A stretch of 64,000 bases of DNA from Gammaproteobacteria bacterium (lineage in GTDB: Bacteria > Pseudomonadota > Gammaproteobacteria > UBA4575), in NCBI GenBank assembly GCA_014075255.1, contig CP046178.1, positions 1,017,616-1,081,615 of the forward strand, written 5' to 3'. Positions 52,670 to 61,990 of the stretch are shown one piece after another (the first letter of the stretch is position 1; every line of letters begins with the position of its first letter). Under the pieces are notes generated by a model, which was given only the letters and a program-made list of their open reading frames with translations, was not told where the DNA came from and ran no database searches. The position numbers and the translations under genes are program-made.

Positions 52670-52829
52670 TTACTATCCTCTACATTTCAAAACAAGGTAG
52701 ATGCTTAATCACCGAGTTATTTTTTATTTAATATTCTAATTTTACTTTCTGGACTTTATTATAGTTCATAATAATTAAAGACAGGCTTTATCTGCTCAAT
52801 CTTTCATCAACTAACTATGAAACGGGCAT

Positions 52830-52864
52830 AAAAAAACCCGATATGTGAAGAACATACCGGGTTT
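52830..52864 (-). terminator. Terminator of aceA
   Basis: AAACCCG pairs with CGGGTTT and TATGT with ACATA around GAAGA (52834-52864); on the minus strand seven T follow. It lies 18 bases after the aceA stop and separates aceA from icd. Confidence 0.85.
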
Positions 52865-52881
52865 CAATAAACTTATGTTAC

Positions 52882-54207
52882 TTATTTATCGCTGAACTGC
52901 TCTTCTTCCGTAGAACCGGTTAATGCTGTTACAGAAGAAGCACCACCTTGAATTACAGTAGTAACATCATCAAAGTAACCTGCCCCCACTTCCTGCTGGT
53001 GAGATACAAACGTGTAGCCACGATCACGACCTTCAAATTCAGGCTCTTGAACCATTTCACAGTAGTGCTTCATGCCTTCGCCTTGTGCGTAGTTATGTGC
53101 GAAGTCAAAAGTACGGTACCAGTTTAAGTGGATACCAGCCAAAGTAATGAACTGGAATTTATAACCTATCTCAGATAGGTCTTCCTGGAAACTGGCGATT
53201 TGAGAATCATTTAGATTCTTCTTCCAGTTGAATGAAGGTGAACAGTTATAAGACATCAATTGACCAGGAACTGCAGCTTGCACTGCTTGTGCAAACTCGC
53301 GCGCAAAGCCAATATCCGGTTTTCCCGTTTCACACCAAACCAAGTCAGCATAAGGTGCATATGCTACACCACGGCTAATTGCTTGTTCTAAACCATTCTT
53401 AACTCGATAAAAACCTTCTGGTGTACGCTCGCCTGTAAGGAAAGGCTTATCATTGTCATCAAAATCACTGGTTAATAAGTTAGCCGCTTCAGCATCTGTA
53501 CGCGCTAAAACAATCGTTGGCACACCCATTACGTCTGCAGCTAAACGCGCAGCGCCTAATTTTTGACAAGCTTCTTTCGTTGGCACAAGCACTTTACCAC
53601 CCATGTGGCCACACTTCTTAACCGCAGCAAGCTGATCTTCAAAGTGAGCACCGGCAGCACCGTTAGTAATCATATTCTTCATTAATTCGTATGCGTTTAA
53701 TACACCACCAAAACCGGCTTCCGCATCTGCAACGATAGGTAAGAAATAATCAATCGCATCTTCTTCAGACATTTTGCCGTCAGCAATATTTTTCCATTGA
53801 ATTTGATCAGCACGTTGGAACGTGTTGTTAATACGGCGCACCATGGTTGGAACAGAATCGTAAGCATAAAGAGATTGATCCGGGTACATGGTTTCAGAAG
53901 AGTTACCATCAGCAGCTACCTGCCAACCTGAAAGATAAACGGCTTCTAAACCTGCTTTTGCTTGTTGCATTGCTTGGCCAGCAGTAATCGCGCCAAAAGC
54001 ATTCACATAACCTTTTTTAGAACTACCATTCACTTTTTCCCAAAGGTTTTCAGCACCTCTTCGTGCAAGGGTACACTCAGGCTGTACACTACCGCGTAGA
54101 CGTACAACGTCTTCAGCACTGTAATCACGTTTAACATTTTTCCAACGTGGATTAGTTGCCCAGTCATTTTCTAATTCTTTAACTTGCTCTGCTCTACTCT
54201 TGCTCAC
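52882..54207 (-). CDS. aceA: Isocitrate lyase
   Basis: A 441-residue glyoxylate-shunt enzyme cleaving isocitrate to glyoxylate and succinate. The signature [14 protein letters not shown] holds catalytic Cys199. Other marks are [32 protein letters not shown] and [17 protein letters not shown]. Length and sequence fit the bacterial short form. Its presence implies growth on acetate or fatty acids, in keeping with the acyl-CoA ligase at the right edge. Malate synthase is not in the window. Confidence 0.96.
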   Translation of the reverse strand: MSKSRAEQVKELENDWATNPRWKNVKRDYSAEDVVRLRGSVQPECTLARRGAENLWEKVNGSSKKGYVNAFGAITAGQAMQQAKAGLEAVYLSGWQVAADGNSSETMYPDQSLYAYDSVPTMVRRINNTFQRADQIQWKNIADGKMSEEDAIDYFLPIVADAEAGFGGVLNAYELMKNMITNGAAGAHFEDQLAAVKKCGHMGGKVLVPTKEACQKLGAARLAADVMGVPTIVLARTDAEAANLLTSDFDDNDKPFLTGERTPEGFYRVKNGLEQAISRGVAYAPYADLVWCETGKPDIGFAREFAQAVQAAVPGQLMSYNCSPSFNWKKNLNDSQIASFQEDLSEIGYKFQFITLAGIHLNWYRTFDFAHNYAQGEGMKHYCEMVQEPEFEGRDRGYTFVSHQQEVGAGYFDDVTTVIQGGASSVTALTGSTEEEQFSDK

Positions 54208-54480
54208 TATCTACTCCTTAATAACCCCTGATTGAATATATATACTTCCAGACCCATGAATCGTGCCCAAGTAATTATGGGCCGTGTATATTAACAGATA
54301 CTAATTTAGAGTTACTATAAATATTGGGATATCGGTCATGCAAGTCGTGAATAGGTAAATAAGAAAGTTAATTGAGCATGCTTAAATCTCTATCTTGGTA
54401 TCTACCTTGGGATATATTTTGACTGATCTCTACTGCGAAAATGTATTTAGCAAAGTAATAGCAACACAGGAAACAAATCG

Positions 54481-54963
54481 ATGACATTTAAAACCGCTGA
54501 TCTATGCGATGACCATGAAGGCAAAATATCTGTAGCAGAACCACTATTTGCGGATTTTGGAGGCAACATTTCGTTTAGTGGGAAAATTATTACCATCAAA
54601 TGCTTTGAAGATAATTCATTAGTACGTGAAGCGCTTAAAACGCCTGGCGAAGGTCGTGTTTTAGTTGTAGATGGCGGCGGTTCTATTCGTAGAGCGTTGG
54701 TAGGAGATTTACTCGCTCAAGCCGGTGCAGATAACAATTGGTCGGGCATCGTTGTAAACGGATGCATACGTGACTCAGGTGTAATTGCGACCATCAAAAT
54801 TGGCTGCAAAGCGCTGGGTACACTGCCCATGAAAACCGATAAAAAAGGCATTGGCGAACAAGACTTAACGGTTCATTTTGCGGATGTAGATTTTATTCCT
54901 GGGCATTATCTCTATGCAGACGAAGACGGCATCATTGTTAGCGCTGATAATTTATTAAGTTAG
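54481..54963 (+). CDS. rraA: RraA-family protein
   Basis: A 160-residue protein with the RraA pattern: TADLCDDHEGKISVAEPLF, GEGRVLVVDGGGSIRRALVG, DNNWSGIVVNGCIRDSGVIA and a C-terminal ADEDGIIVSA. In E. coli RraA inhibits RNase E; other members are hydroxymethyl-oxoglutarate aldolases. It ends 12 bases before the metallo-hydrolase gene and is probably co-transcribed with it. The upstream 54208-54480 interval holds the divergent aceA promoter region. Confidence 0.92.
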   Translation: MTFKTADLCDDHEGKISVAEPLFADFGGNISFSGKIITIKCFEDNSLVREALKTPGEGRVLVVDGGGSIRRALVGDLLAQAGADNNWSGIVVNGCIRDSGVIATIKIGCKALGTLPMKTDKKGIGEQDLTVHFADVDFIPGHYLYADEDGIIVSADNLLS

Positions 54964-54975
54964 CGATATACATTC

Positions 54976-55941
54976 ATGGAGCCAATTCTTATTGAATATG
55001 ATGCAGGCATAACTTGTATCGATGCTATGTATATGCAACCTGGTCACGCATGTTGTTACTTAATGGTTGAAAATGGTCGTGCAGCTTTTATAGATACTGG
55101 CACAGGTCATAGCGTTCCTTATCTGCTCGCAACACTCAAATTAAAAAACTTAAGCGTTGAAGATGTTGATTATGTAATTCCAACACACGTGCATTTAGAT
55201 CATGCCGGGGGTGCAGGTTTACTCATGAGCAAACTGCCCAATGCAAAATTAGTCATCCATCCTCGTGGCGCTCAACATATGATTGATCCCGAAAGATTAG
55301 CCGCAGGCACGGCCGCAGTATATGGCGAAGAAAAATTTAAACAGTACTACGGTGAGATTATTCCCATCGATGAACCACGTGTCATCGTTGCAAAAGATGA
55401 AGATGAAATACAATTAGCTAGCCGCATTCTAAAGTTTTTAGATGCACCCGGTCATGCAAGACACCACTTTTGCGTGTACGACCTAACCAGCGAAAGCTTT
55501 TTCACTGGCGACACCTTCGGCCTTTCATATAAAGAGTTAGATAACGAACATGGTGCCTTCATACTGCCCACCACAACCCCTGTGCAGTTTGAACCAGACG
55601 CCTGGCAAAACACCCTCACCCGAATGTTAGATCATCAACCTAAAAACATGTACCTGACACACTTTGGACGCGTCACTGAAATTGACCAATTAGGCAAGCA
55701 GCTACGAGAAGGTATCGACGAATATGCAAATATCGCAAAAGGTTGCATGAACTCTGAGATTTCTAGTGAAAGTCGAGAACAAACCATTAAAGAAAAAATA
55801 ACCGAACACCTACAAACTAAACTGCGAGAGCGTTACTCAGAAAGCGAAGTGATTGAATTCACCAAATTATTTGATTCAGACCTAGACCTGAATGCAGCAG
55901 GATTAGAAGTGTGGGTAAAACGACTTGAGAAAGCTGCTTAG
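54976..55941 (+). CDS. Metallo-beta-lactamase-fold hydrolase
   Basis: A 321-residue cytoplasmic MBL protein with the zinc motif PTHVHLDHAGG (His71, His73, Asp75, His76), a later GHARHHF and GDTFG. The helical C-terminal extension (230-321) is longer than in minimal enzymes. MBL-fold hydrolases act on thioesters, lactones or phosphodiesters; the substrate is unknown. Co-transcribed with rraA. A diverged dispersed palindrome follows the stop codon. Confidence 0.9.
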   Translation: MEPILIEYDAGITCIDAMYMQPGHACCYLMVENGRAAFIDTGTGHSVPYLLATLKLKNLSVEDVDYVIPTHVHLDHAGGAGLLMSKLPNAKLVIHPRGAQHMIDPERLAAGTAAVYGEEKFKQYYGEIIPIDEPRVIVAKDEDEIQLASRILKFLDAPGHARHHFCVYDLTSESFFTGDTFGLSYKELDNEHGAFILPTTTPVQFEPDAWQNTLTRMLDHQPKNMYLTHFGRVTEIDQLGKQLREGIDEYANIAKGCMNSEISSESREQTIKEKITEHLQTKLRERYSESEVIEFTKLFDSDLDLNAAGLEVWVKRLEKAA

Positions 55942-55944
55942 AAA

Positions 55945-55970
55945 ATCTGCTTTCGACCCAAAGCGTACAT
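55945..55970. repeat. Diverged copy of the dispersed palindrome
   Basis: ATCTGCTTTCGACCCAAAGC followed by GTACAT matches the inverse orientation of the family with three or four arm changes. It is the only copy found in the conserved right half of the window and lies four bases after a stop codon. Confidence 0.6.
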
Positions 55971-56003
55971 AATTAAATACTTATATTTGAGTTTAGAAAC
56001 ACT

Positions 56004-56255
56004 ATGGCTAAAAAGGAAGAAATACATCAGTGTAGTCAAAACAAGTATAAAGATGTCGAAATTCGATATGGGAAAATCAACAAAGAACAATGGTCATGGA
56101 TTATTGAAACTACTTGGTATGCAACAGAATCGGAAGTGGAAGATGGCTTGGCACGTGAAGTGAGGATACCGCTTCATTCAGACACTTTACTAATAAATTT
56201 TTGTCCATTTTGTGGGGTAAATTTTTCAGATAAACGAAAAAAACTTGGTAAGTAA
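56004..56255 (+). CDS. Small zinc-ribbon-like protein, 83 aa
   Basis: An 83-residue protein with CPFCG near the C-terminus and one Cys near residue 10 (HQCSQNKY). The middle is beta-rich (WSWIIETTWYATES, REVRIPLHSDTLLINF), resembling small proteins whose CPFCG knuckle binds zinc. It follows the MBL gene by 62 bases. No family name recognised. Confidence 0.6.
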   Translation: MAKKEEIHQCSQNKYKDVEIRYGKINKEQWSWIIETTWYATESEVEDGLAREVRIPLHSDTLLINFCPFCGVNFSDKRKKLGK

Positions 56256-56303
56256 ATGTCTGCATCTATGCGTAGTGACCAAAGAATGGAGCTAATGCGC
56301 TGA

Positions 56304-56328
56304 CCGATTTTTGCTCCTGCAAAATCGG
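56304..56328. repeat. CCGATTTT/AAAATCGG hairpin
   Basis: Perfect 8-base arms around TGCTCCTGC, followed by a GTACATCCTGTAC inverted motif. It lies between two convergent genes and might act as terminator or be a small dispersed repeat; no second copy was seen here. Confidence 0.4.
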
Positions 56329-56454
56329 CATACAGTACATCCTGTACATAAATTGAGCCGCAGTTATTTTTAAGGAACGAGTTTACTTATAAGTAAATGA
56401 GTACTGAAAGGATACCTGCAACGAAGTATTCAGTGATTTAGATACGTTCCTGCT

Positions 56455-57261
56455 CTAAACGAAGCAAGGTTTACGACGGTGGTAGTACTTAACCCCATCA
56501 AACGAAACCTTATCCTTACCGCCACCCATGTACATCTCTGCAACATCGGATGATTCAAGCAAGTCTTTTGCTAAACCTTTTTTAACAACGCGACCATTTT
56601 CAATCATGTAGCCAACTGAAGCATAACGTAATGCAACCATTGCATTTTGTTCTGACACTAAAAAGCTTACGCCTTCTTCTTCATTAAGTCGTTTAACAAT
56701 TTCAAATATTTGTTCGATGAACTGTGGTGCTAGGCCCATTGATGGCTCATCTAAAAGAATGAGACTTGGCTTAGACATTAACGCACGGCCTACAGCAATC
56801 ATCTGTTGCTCGCCACCTGAACATAATCCTCCAGGATTTTTGCGTCGATCTTTAATTCGTGGGAATAATTCATACACATGTTCAAGGTTAGTTTTTACTT
56901 CAGCTTTACTCATGTTCTGAATAAATGAACCTGTCATTAAATTTTCTTCAACACTTAAGTGAGAAAATATATGTCGGCCTTCTAATACTTGAACAACCCC
57001 TTGTTTAACCATTTCATATGGGTTGTACTGCGAAATATCTTCACCATTAAGTTCGATACTTCCTTTAGTTACTTCACCACGCTCTGCTTCAAGCAAACGT
57101 GAACAGGCTTTTAAGGTTGTAGTTTTACCCGCACCGTTAGCACCTAACAAAGATACGACATCACCTTTGTTTACGGTAAGAGTCACACCACGTAAAGCGA
57201 GAATAACGCCTCCGTATAGTGCTTCAATATTATTAATTGAAAGTAATGGTGTTTCGCTCAT
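56455..57261 (-). CDS. livF: Branched-chain-type ABC transporter ATPase, LivF-like
   Basis: A 268-residue ATPase: Walker A GANGAGKTT (40-48), VQVLEGRHIFSHLSVEENL typical of LivF, signature CSGGEQQM in place of LSGGQ, Walker B LILLDEPSMGLAP, and a switch His replaced in SEQNAM. The C-terminal 25 residues extend beyond the family norm. With LivG, LivH, LivM and the binding protein it forms a complete importer for amino acids or organic acids. Confidence 0.9.
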   Translation of the reverse strand: MSETPLLSINNIEALYGGVILALRGVTLTVNKGDVVSLLGANGAGKTTTLKACSRLLEAERGEVTKGSIELNGEDISQYNPYEMVKQGVVQVLEGRHIFSHLSVEENLMTGSFIQNMSKAEVKTNLEHVYELFPRIKDRRKNPGGLCSGGEQQMIAVGRALMSKPSLILLDEPSMGLAPQFIEQIFEIVKRLNEEEGVSFLVSEQNAMVALRYASVGYMIENGRVVKKGLAKDLLESSDVAEMYMGGGKDKVSFDGVKYYHRRKPCFV

Positions 57262-57412
57262 AACTATTTTCCTAAAATACTAAAATCCCAAATCTTTGGG
57301 CCTGAATCTTGCGAAAGAAAACTCTGATTTATTAGCCTTAATGGAATCTCAGACTATCTAATAAATCACAACTTCCTCAAATACCTAAACTTACGACTTC
57401 ATATTTCCTTTT

Positions 57413-57463
57413 TAGCTTCTTCAACCAACCGGCCAACAATATGATGACCGGTTGAGAAGAAGT
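57413..57463 (-). terminator. Hairpin between binding-protein gene and livF
   Basis: CAACCGG (57426-57432) pairs with CCGGTTG (57448-57454); an alternative longer pairing uses CTTCTTCAACC with GGTTGAGAAG. It may partly terminate transcription after the abundant binding protein. The rest of 57262-57509 is AT-rich and empty. Confidence 0.55.
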
Positions 57464-57509
57464 TAATGACTTAATCTAATAAGTAAATTAATTACTTAAA
57501 GATCCCTAA

Positions 57510-58859
57510 TTAAAGGTCAAAATCATCATCATTACTGTCTGCAGAACACGGACGAGCCGCAATCTTGTTGTCGGTTGCATATTGCTCTGCACCCGCATCA
57601 ATGATCGCTTGTGATAGAGGTACGTCGCCCTCAATCCAATCCGATACGATGTTCCACTGACGTGCACCTGAATCCCATTGCTGGAATTTAGCAAGATGTC
57701 CGCCTACGTGGTCAAGACAAGATAAAGCAAGTTCTGGTACAAGACCCGTAGCGCCTAACTCTTCGATGCGATCCGCACCCAATTGTAGGTTCTCAAAGCC
57801 CCAACGTGCTTCAGATGAAGTCAACGCGCGGTTGCCAAAACGTGCTTGGGCAATACGTAGCGCTTCTGTGTGTACTACACCCGCTAGTACGCCAAGGTTC
57901 CAATATACTGAGCCTAAACGTGACTTGTCTTGTAAGTCGCCGTTTCCGCCGCCGTATACGGTCTTGATGATTTGTTGTACCACATCAAAGTCGGTACCCG
58001 CTGGGTGAGTGGTAATAGCTTGGTAGCCATCCGCTGCTTTACCCGCTGGGATTACGTCTTCGTCAGAGTTAGACCAGATGTTGCCGATTAATCGGCTTAC
58101 TGGGTAACCGGTACGTACCGCAGTTTGCATCGCAACTGGGTTCATAACACCCCAGCCTCTTAGCAATACATAGTCAGGCTTTAATTTACGAATGTTCAAC
58201 CATTGTGATTGTTGCTCGTTACCTGGATGAGGTACTTCTAGAGGGTGGTGGGTGCAACCGTGCTTCTCACACATGCTGTCCATGAAGTCGATCGCTTCAC
58301 GACCGTATGGAGAGCCGTGGTACAACATGGCAATCTTCTTGCCTTTAAGGTTGTCACGTCCGCCTTCTAGTACGTCACCAATGAAGTGCACCATAATGGA
58401 GTGCTCGTCATAGGTGTTGATACCTGGCATAAAGTAGTACGGGAAGATGTCGCCGCGTTGGCCGGCTGTCTTACCGTGGTTTACCGCGATGATTGGCATC
58501 TTGTCTTTACGACCGGTTTCAATCAATGCAGTAGATATACCTACTGATAGTGGGTCAAAGAATACCGCACCACCTTCACGATCTTTCAATCGCTTGTAGC
58601 ACTCTACTCCGCGCTCTACTGAATATTCAGTTTCGCACTCTGACCAAATAAGCTTTACGCCGTTTACACCGCCGTCTCGCTCATTTAATAAATTGTAGTA
58701 GTCTAAGATCCCACCAAAGTACCCTGTTCCACCTGCCGCATATGGTCCTACACGGTAGCTTGGAATCGGTACGTACATGGTGTCTTCCGCTAACACTGCT
58801 GTGCTAACGCTTAGCATCGATCCTAATGCTACCATTAACGTTAATAGTCTTATCTTCAT
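57510..58859 (-). CDS. Periplasmic binding protein of the branched-chain-type ABC transporter
   Basis: A 449-residue protein with a Sec signal peptide (LLTLMVALGSMLSVSTAVLA). The type I periplasmic-binding fold is seen in PSYRVGPYAAGGTGYFGGIL, VKLIWSECETEYSVERGVEC and LRGWGVMNPVAMQTAVRTGY. Its length exceeds the 370 residues of LivK, as in family members that bind amides, urea, aromatic or fatty acids. It lies between livF and livM in the same direction, so the operon order is ligase, livG, livH, livM, binding protein, livF. The end is acidic (SNDDDFDL). Confidence 0.9.
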   Translation of the reverse strand: MKIRLLTLMVALGSMLSVSTAVLAEDTMYVPIPSYRVGPYAAGGTGYFGGILDYYNLLNERDGGVNGVKLIWSECETEYSVERGVECYKRLKDREGGAVFFDPLSVGISTALIETGRKDKMPIIAVNHGKTAGQRGDIFPYYFMPGINTYDEHSIMVHFIGDVLEGGRDNLKGKKIAMLYHGSPYGREAIDFMDSMCEKHGCTHHPLEVPHPGNEQQSQWLNIRKLKPDYVLLRGWGVMNPVAMQTAVRTGYPVSRLIGNIWSNSDEDVIPAGKAADGYQAITTHPAGTDFDVVQQIIKTVYGGGNGDLQDKSRLGSVYWNLGVLAGVVHTEALRIAQARFGNRALTSSEARWGFENLQLGADRIEELGATGLVPELALSCLDHVGGHLAKFQQWDSGARQWNIVSDWIEGDVPLSQAIIDAGAEQYATDNKIAARPCSADSNDDDFDL

Positions 58860-58966
58860 GTGTACTCCTCCAAAGAGTTTTACTTATTTAAAAATAGCTT
58901 GCGCAAGCTATTTTCTTTTCCGTAACTGTTCTTAATTAAACAGTTACAAAAAACTTTTTATAATTC

Positions 58967-60091
58967 CTATTGTTTAAACGGCCAAATTCGTAAACGGTGT
59001 TTTGCAGAATTCCACAAACCCGCAAACCCCATAGGTTGATAAATCAGCAACAATACAATAATCGTACCTACAATAATTTTAGAGTTATTCTCTACAAATG
59101 CAGTATCAAAAGCACCTTGGAAAACTTTATCTCCAATAATAGTGATAAAGATCGGCCAGAAATATACAAATATAGCACCCAAGAACGAACCTAAGATTGA
59201 GCCTAAGCCGCCTAGTATTACCATAAACATAATCAAGAATGATCTTCTTAAGTTAAAGATCATAAAATCTAGGTTACCAATGTAACAGTAGCAATACATG
59301 GCTCCAGCAACTCCACTATAAAAACAACTTACAAAGAAAGCATTGAGTTTTGTTTTACCTACTGATATACCAATTACACTTGCAGCAATATCCATATCAC
59401 GTACCGCCATCCAATTACGTCCGGTAGAACTACGCACCATGTTTTTTGCGGCAAGGGTTAATAATACGGTAACGATCAAGGCGATAAAGTAGCGGAAAAT
59501 GTAGTCGTTGTAGTCTCTAGTAATTCCAAAAAAATCAAAAATTTCTTGCTGGAACGGCAAGAAGCGATAATGAAAAGGAGGCAGCGCTGCAACACCCGAA
59601 GTACTATTATTCAAGAACCATGGGTAGGCATTAAAAAACCACTCTGCAAAAAATTGTGCGCATAAGGTAGAAACTAAAAGATAGAACCCTTTAATCCGCA
59701 AACTCGGCAGACCAAATATAATCCCGACTAAGCCCGCAATAATTCCTGACCCCAAGAACGCCAACCAAACATTCATCCACTCCAGTCGAAATAACAAGTT
59801 AAAGGCTGTGAACGCACCAAAACACATAAAACCGGCCGATCCTAATGAAAGTTGCCCTGTGTATCCGGTAGCAATATTTAAACCTAGTGATGCAACCCCT
59901 AACACCATCATCGGAATTAAGATTGCGCTAAATACGTAATCCTCTTCACCAATCCAAACAAGAAATGCTGGCACAATAGTAAACATGAATATTAAAAATG
60001 CCCACATCACCCAGCGATCTTCGCGCACAGGCATCATGCGACGATCTTCAGAATAACTTTTAACTAATTGGCCCGTTTCTCGGTAATACAT
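58967..60091 (-). CDS. livM: ABC transporter permease, LivM-like
   Basis: A 374-residue inner-membrane protein with about nine hydrophobic spans. The LivM motif is present: NIATGYTGQLSLGSAGFMCF, and the ATPase-contacting loop GRNWMAVRDMDIAASVIGIS. The N-terminal 30 cytoplasmic residues are charged. It pairs with LivH at 60143. Confidence 0.92.
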   Translation of the reverse strand: MYYRETGQLVKSYSEDRRMMPVREDRWVMWAFLIFMFTIVPAFLVWIGEEDYVFSAILIPMMVLGVASLGLNIATGYTGQLSLGSAGFMCFGAFTAFNLLFRLEWMNVWLAFLGSGIIAGLVGIIFGLPSLRIKGFYLLVSTLCAQFFAEWFFNAYPWFLNNSTSGVAALPPFHYRFLPFQQEIFDFFGITRDYNDYIFRYFIALIVTVLLTLAAKNMVRSSTGRNWMAVRDMDIAASVIGISVGKTKLNAFFVSCFYSGVAGAMYCYCYIGNLDFMIFNLRRSFLIMFMVILGGLGSILGSFLGAIFVYFWPIFITIIGDKVFQGAFDTAFVENNSKIIVGTIIVLLLIYQPMGFAGLWNSAKHRLRIWPFKQ

Positions 60092-60142
60092 TTTTAAATT
60101 TCTCTACTTAATTCTTTTTAAATTATTTATTAGTAAGCGTAT

Positions 60143-61105
60143 TTATATACGTTCAATTTCTCGCTCACCGAATATTCCGGTAGGCCGTATAAGAATGAAA
60201 ACTAACGCAGTTAAATATGCCCACCAATGCTCAATACCTTGTCCACCCAGCACCGGGGCAAAATACAACTCACCTATTTTTTCGCTCGCGCCAATAATAA
60301 GTCCGCCAACAATACATCCAGGAATTGAGGTTAGACCACCAATCAAAATTACAGGCAATCCTTTTAATACCGCAGCGGTTAATGTAAACGAAACACTTAA
60401 ACGCTCCGCCCAAATCAGTCCAACGATGAAAGTGATAACGCCCGTTACCGCCCACACAATCGCCCAAATTTTAGAAAGCGGAATACCCACTGCTTGTGCT
60501 GCTAAATGATCATCAGACACCGCGCGTAAAGACAATCCTGTACGGGTATATTGGAAGAATAAATAAAGCCCCAGCACTAAAGCAAAAGCAACCGATGCTG
60601 CAAAAGCATCTGACTTACTAATAATTAAATCAAACCACGGGTTGTCAGGGGCCATTTCTCTAATCGGTAATGGATCACTTGGTATACCTAGCTCCAGTCC
60701 ATGCACAGCCGAATCCCACGTCCCTTGTGCCAACCCTTCCAAGAAGTAATTCAACCCCACCGTCGCCATAAATAGTGACAATAATGATTGATTTGCTAAC
60801 GGCCTCATCACTGTACGTTCAATGATAATCCCCATGATCACCATCACTACAGCCGTAATCGTAAATGCCACGTAAACATTCACTTGCCTTTCCGTGAGAC
60901 TTACAAAGGTCAGTGCGGCAAATAACAACATGGTGCCTTGCGCAAAGTTAAACACGCCTGAAGACTTATAAATCAATACAAAGCCAATGCCCACCAGTGA
61001 GTACATCACACCTGAAAGCATTCCAACAATTACAGTTTCAAGCCCAAACGGAGAGAAAATCCCCTCTGTTGTGAAAATAGCCAATACACCTGTTATAAAT
61101 TCCAC
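60143..61105 (-). CDS. livH: ABC transporter permease, LivH-like
   Basis: A 320-residue membrane protein with eight or so spans. LivH marks are SLVGIGFVLIYKSSGVFNFA with Q G following, RPLANQSLLSLFMATVGLNY, and the EAA-like loop LRAVSDDHLAAQAVGIPLSK. It is encoded 38 bases downstream of livG. Confidence 0.92.
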   Translation of the reverse strand: MEFITGVLAIFTTEGIFSPFGLETVIVGMLSGVMYSLVGIGFVLIYKSSGVFNFAQGTMLLFAALTFVSLTERQVNVYVAFTITAVVMVIMGIIIERTVMRPLANQSLLSLFMATVGLNYFLEGLAQGTWDSAVHGLELGIPSDPLPIREMAPDNPWFDLIISKSDAFAASVAFALVLGLYLFFQYTRTGLSLRAVSDDHLAAQAVGIPLSKIWAIVWAVTGVITFIVGLIWAERLSVSFTLTAAVLKGLPVILIGGLTSIPGCIVGGLIIGASEKIGELYFAPVLGGQGIEHWWAYLTALVFILIRPTGIFGEREIERI

Positions 61106-61143
61106 TCGAGTGATCCTCCTACACTACATACTTGTGTTGTTTG

Positions 61144-61935
61144 TTACTCATGGCTCACACCCAAGTACGCATCGATTACATCTTGATTACTCATTACTTC
61201 TTCTGGTGTTCCATCACCAATTTTTGCGCCGTAATCCATCACCACAACATGGTCAGAAATATCCATCACAACCCCCATGTCGTGCTCAATCAATACAATA
61301 GTGGTACCGCGGTTACGGTTAATCTCTTGAATGAAACACGCCATATCTAATTTTTCTTCGATATTCATCCCGGCAATTGGTTCATCCATTAACAGCATAT
61401 TAGGTTCAGCAGCGAGTGCTCGCCCTAACTCAACACGTTTTTGCAATCCATACGACAAGGCTGAGACAGATGTTTTTCTAATGGACTGCAAACCTAAAAA
61501 GTCAATAATCTCTTCACACACTTCTCTGTGCTCGAGCTCCTCTCTTTTGCTGCGCCCAATGCCTAATGCATTTTCGATGAATGTCGATTTCATCATCAAG
61601 TTTCTACCCGTCATAATGTTTTCAACTACAGACATTCCGGAAAACAGTGCAATATTTTGGAAAGTACGACCAATACCCATCACCGCAGCTGAGTGCGGTT
61701 TCATTTTATTGAATTTTTTGCCTTCGTAAGTAATTGAACCTTGTTGCGGAATATATACCCCGTTAATGACATTCAACATGGAACTTTTACCCGCTCCATT
61801 AGGACCAATTACTGCACAGATCTCACCTTTATATACCGTAAAACTGATATCGGTGATGGCTTTTGTGCCACCAAATGCTAGATCGATATTCTCGATCACC
61901 ATATGCGGCTCTTTTCCGTTGACTCCGTTACTCAC
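61144..61935 (-). CDS. livG: Branched-chain-type ABC transporter ATPase, LivG-like
   Basis: A 263-residue ATPase with Walker A GPNGAGKSS (44-52), GIGRTFQNIALFSGMSVVEN, signature SYGLQKRVELGRALA (an LSGGQ variant), Walker B MLLMDEPIAGM and switch IEHDMG. It lies 55 bases after the acyl-CoA ligase gene and opens the transporter set. Confidence 0.92.
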   Translation of the reverse strand: MSNGVNGKEPHMVIENIDLAFGGTKAITDISFTVYKGEICAVIGPNGAGKSSMLNVINGVYIPQQGSITYEGKKFNKMKPHSAAVMGIGRTFQNIALFSGMSVVENIMTGRNLMMKSTFIENALGIGRSKREELEHREVCEEIIDFLGLQSIRKTSVSALSYGLQKRVELGRALAAEPNMLLMDEPIAGMNIEEKLDMACFIQEINRNRGTTIVLIEHDMGVVMDISDHVVVMDYGAKIGDGTPEEVMSNQDVIDAYLGVSHE

Positions 61936-61990
61936 TTATATATTTTCCAGCAATTAGTTTTAAATTATTTGTTACCTAACTCTACTTCTT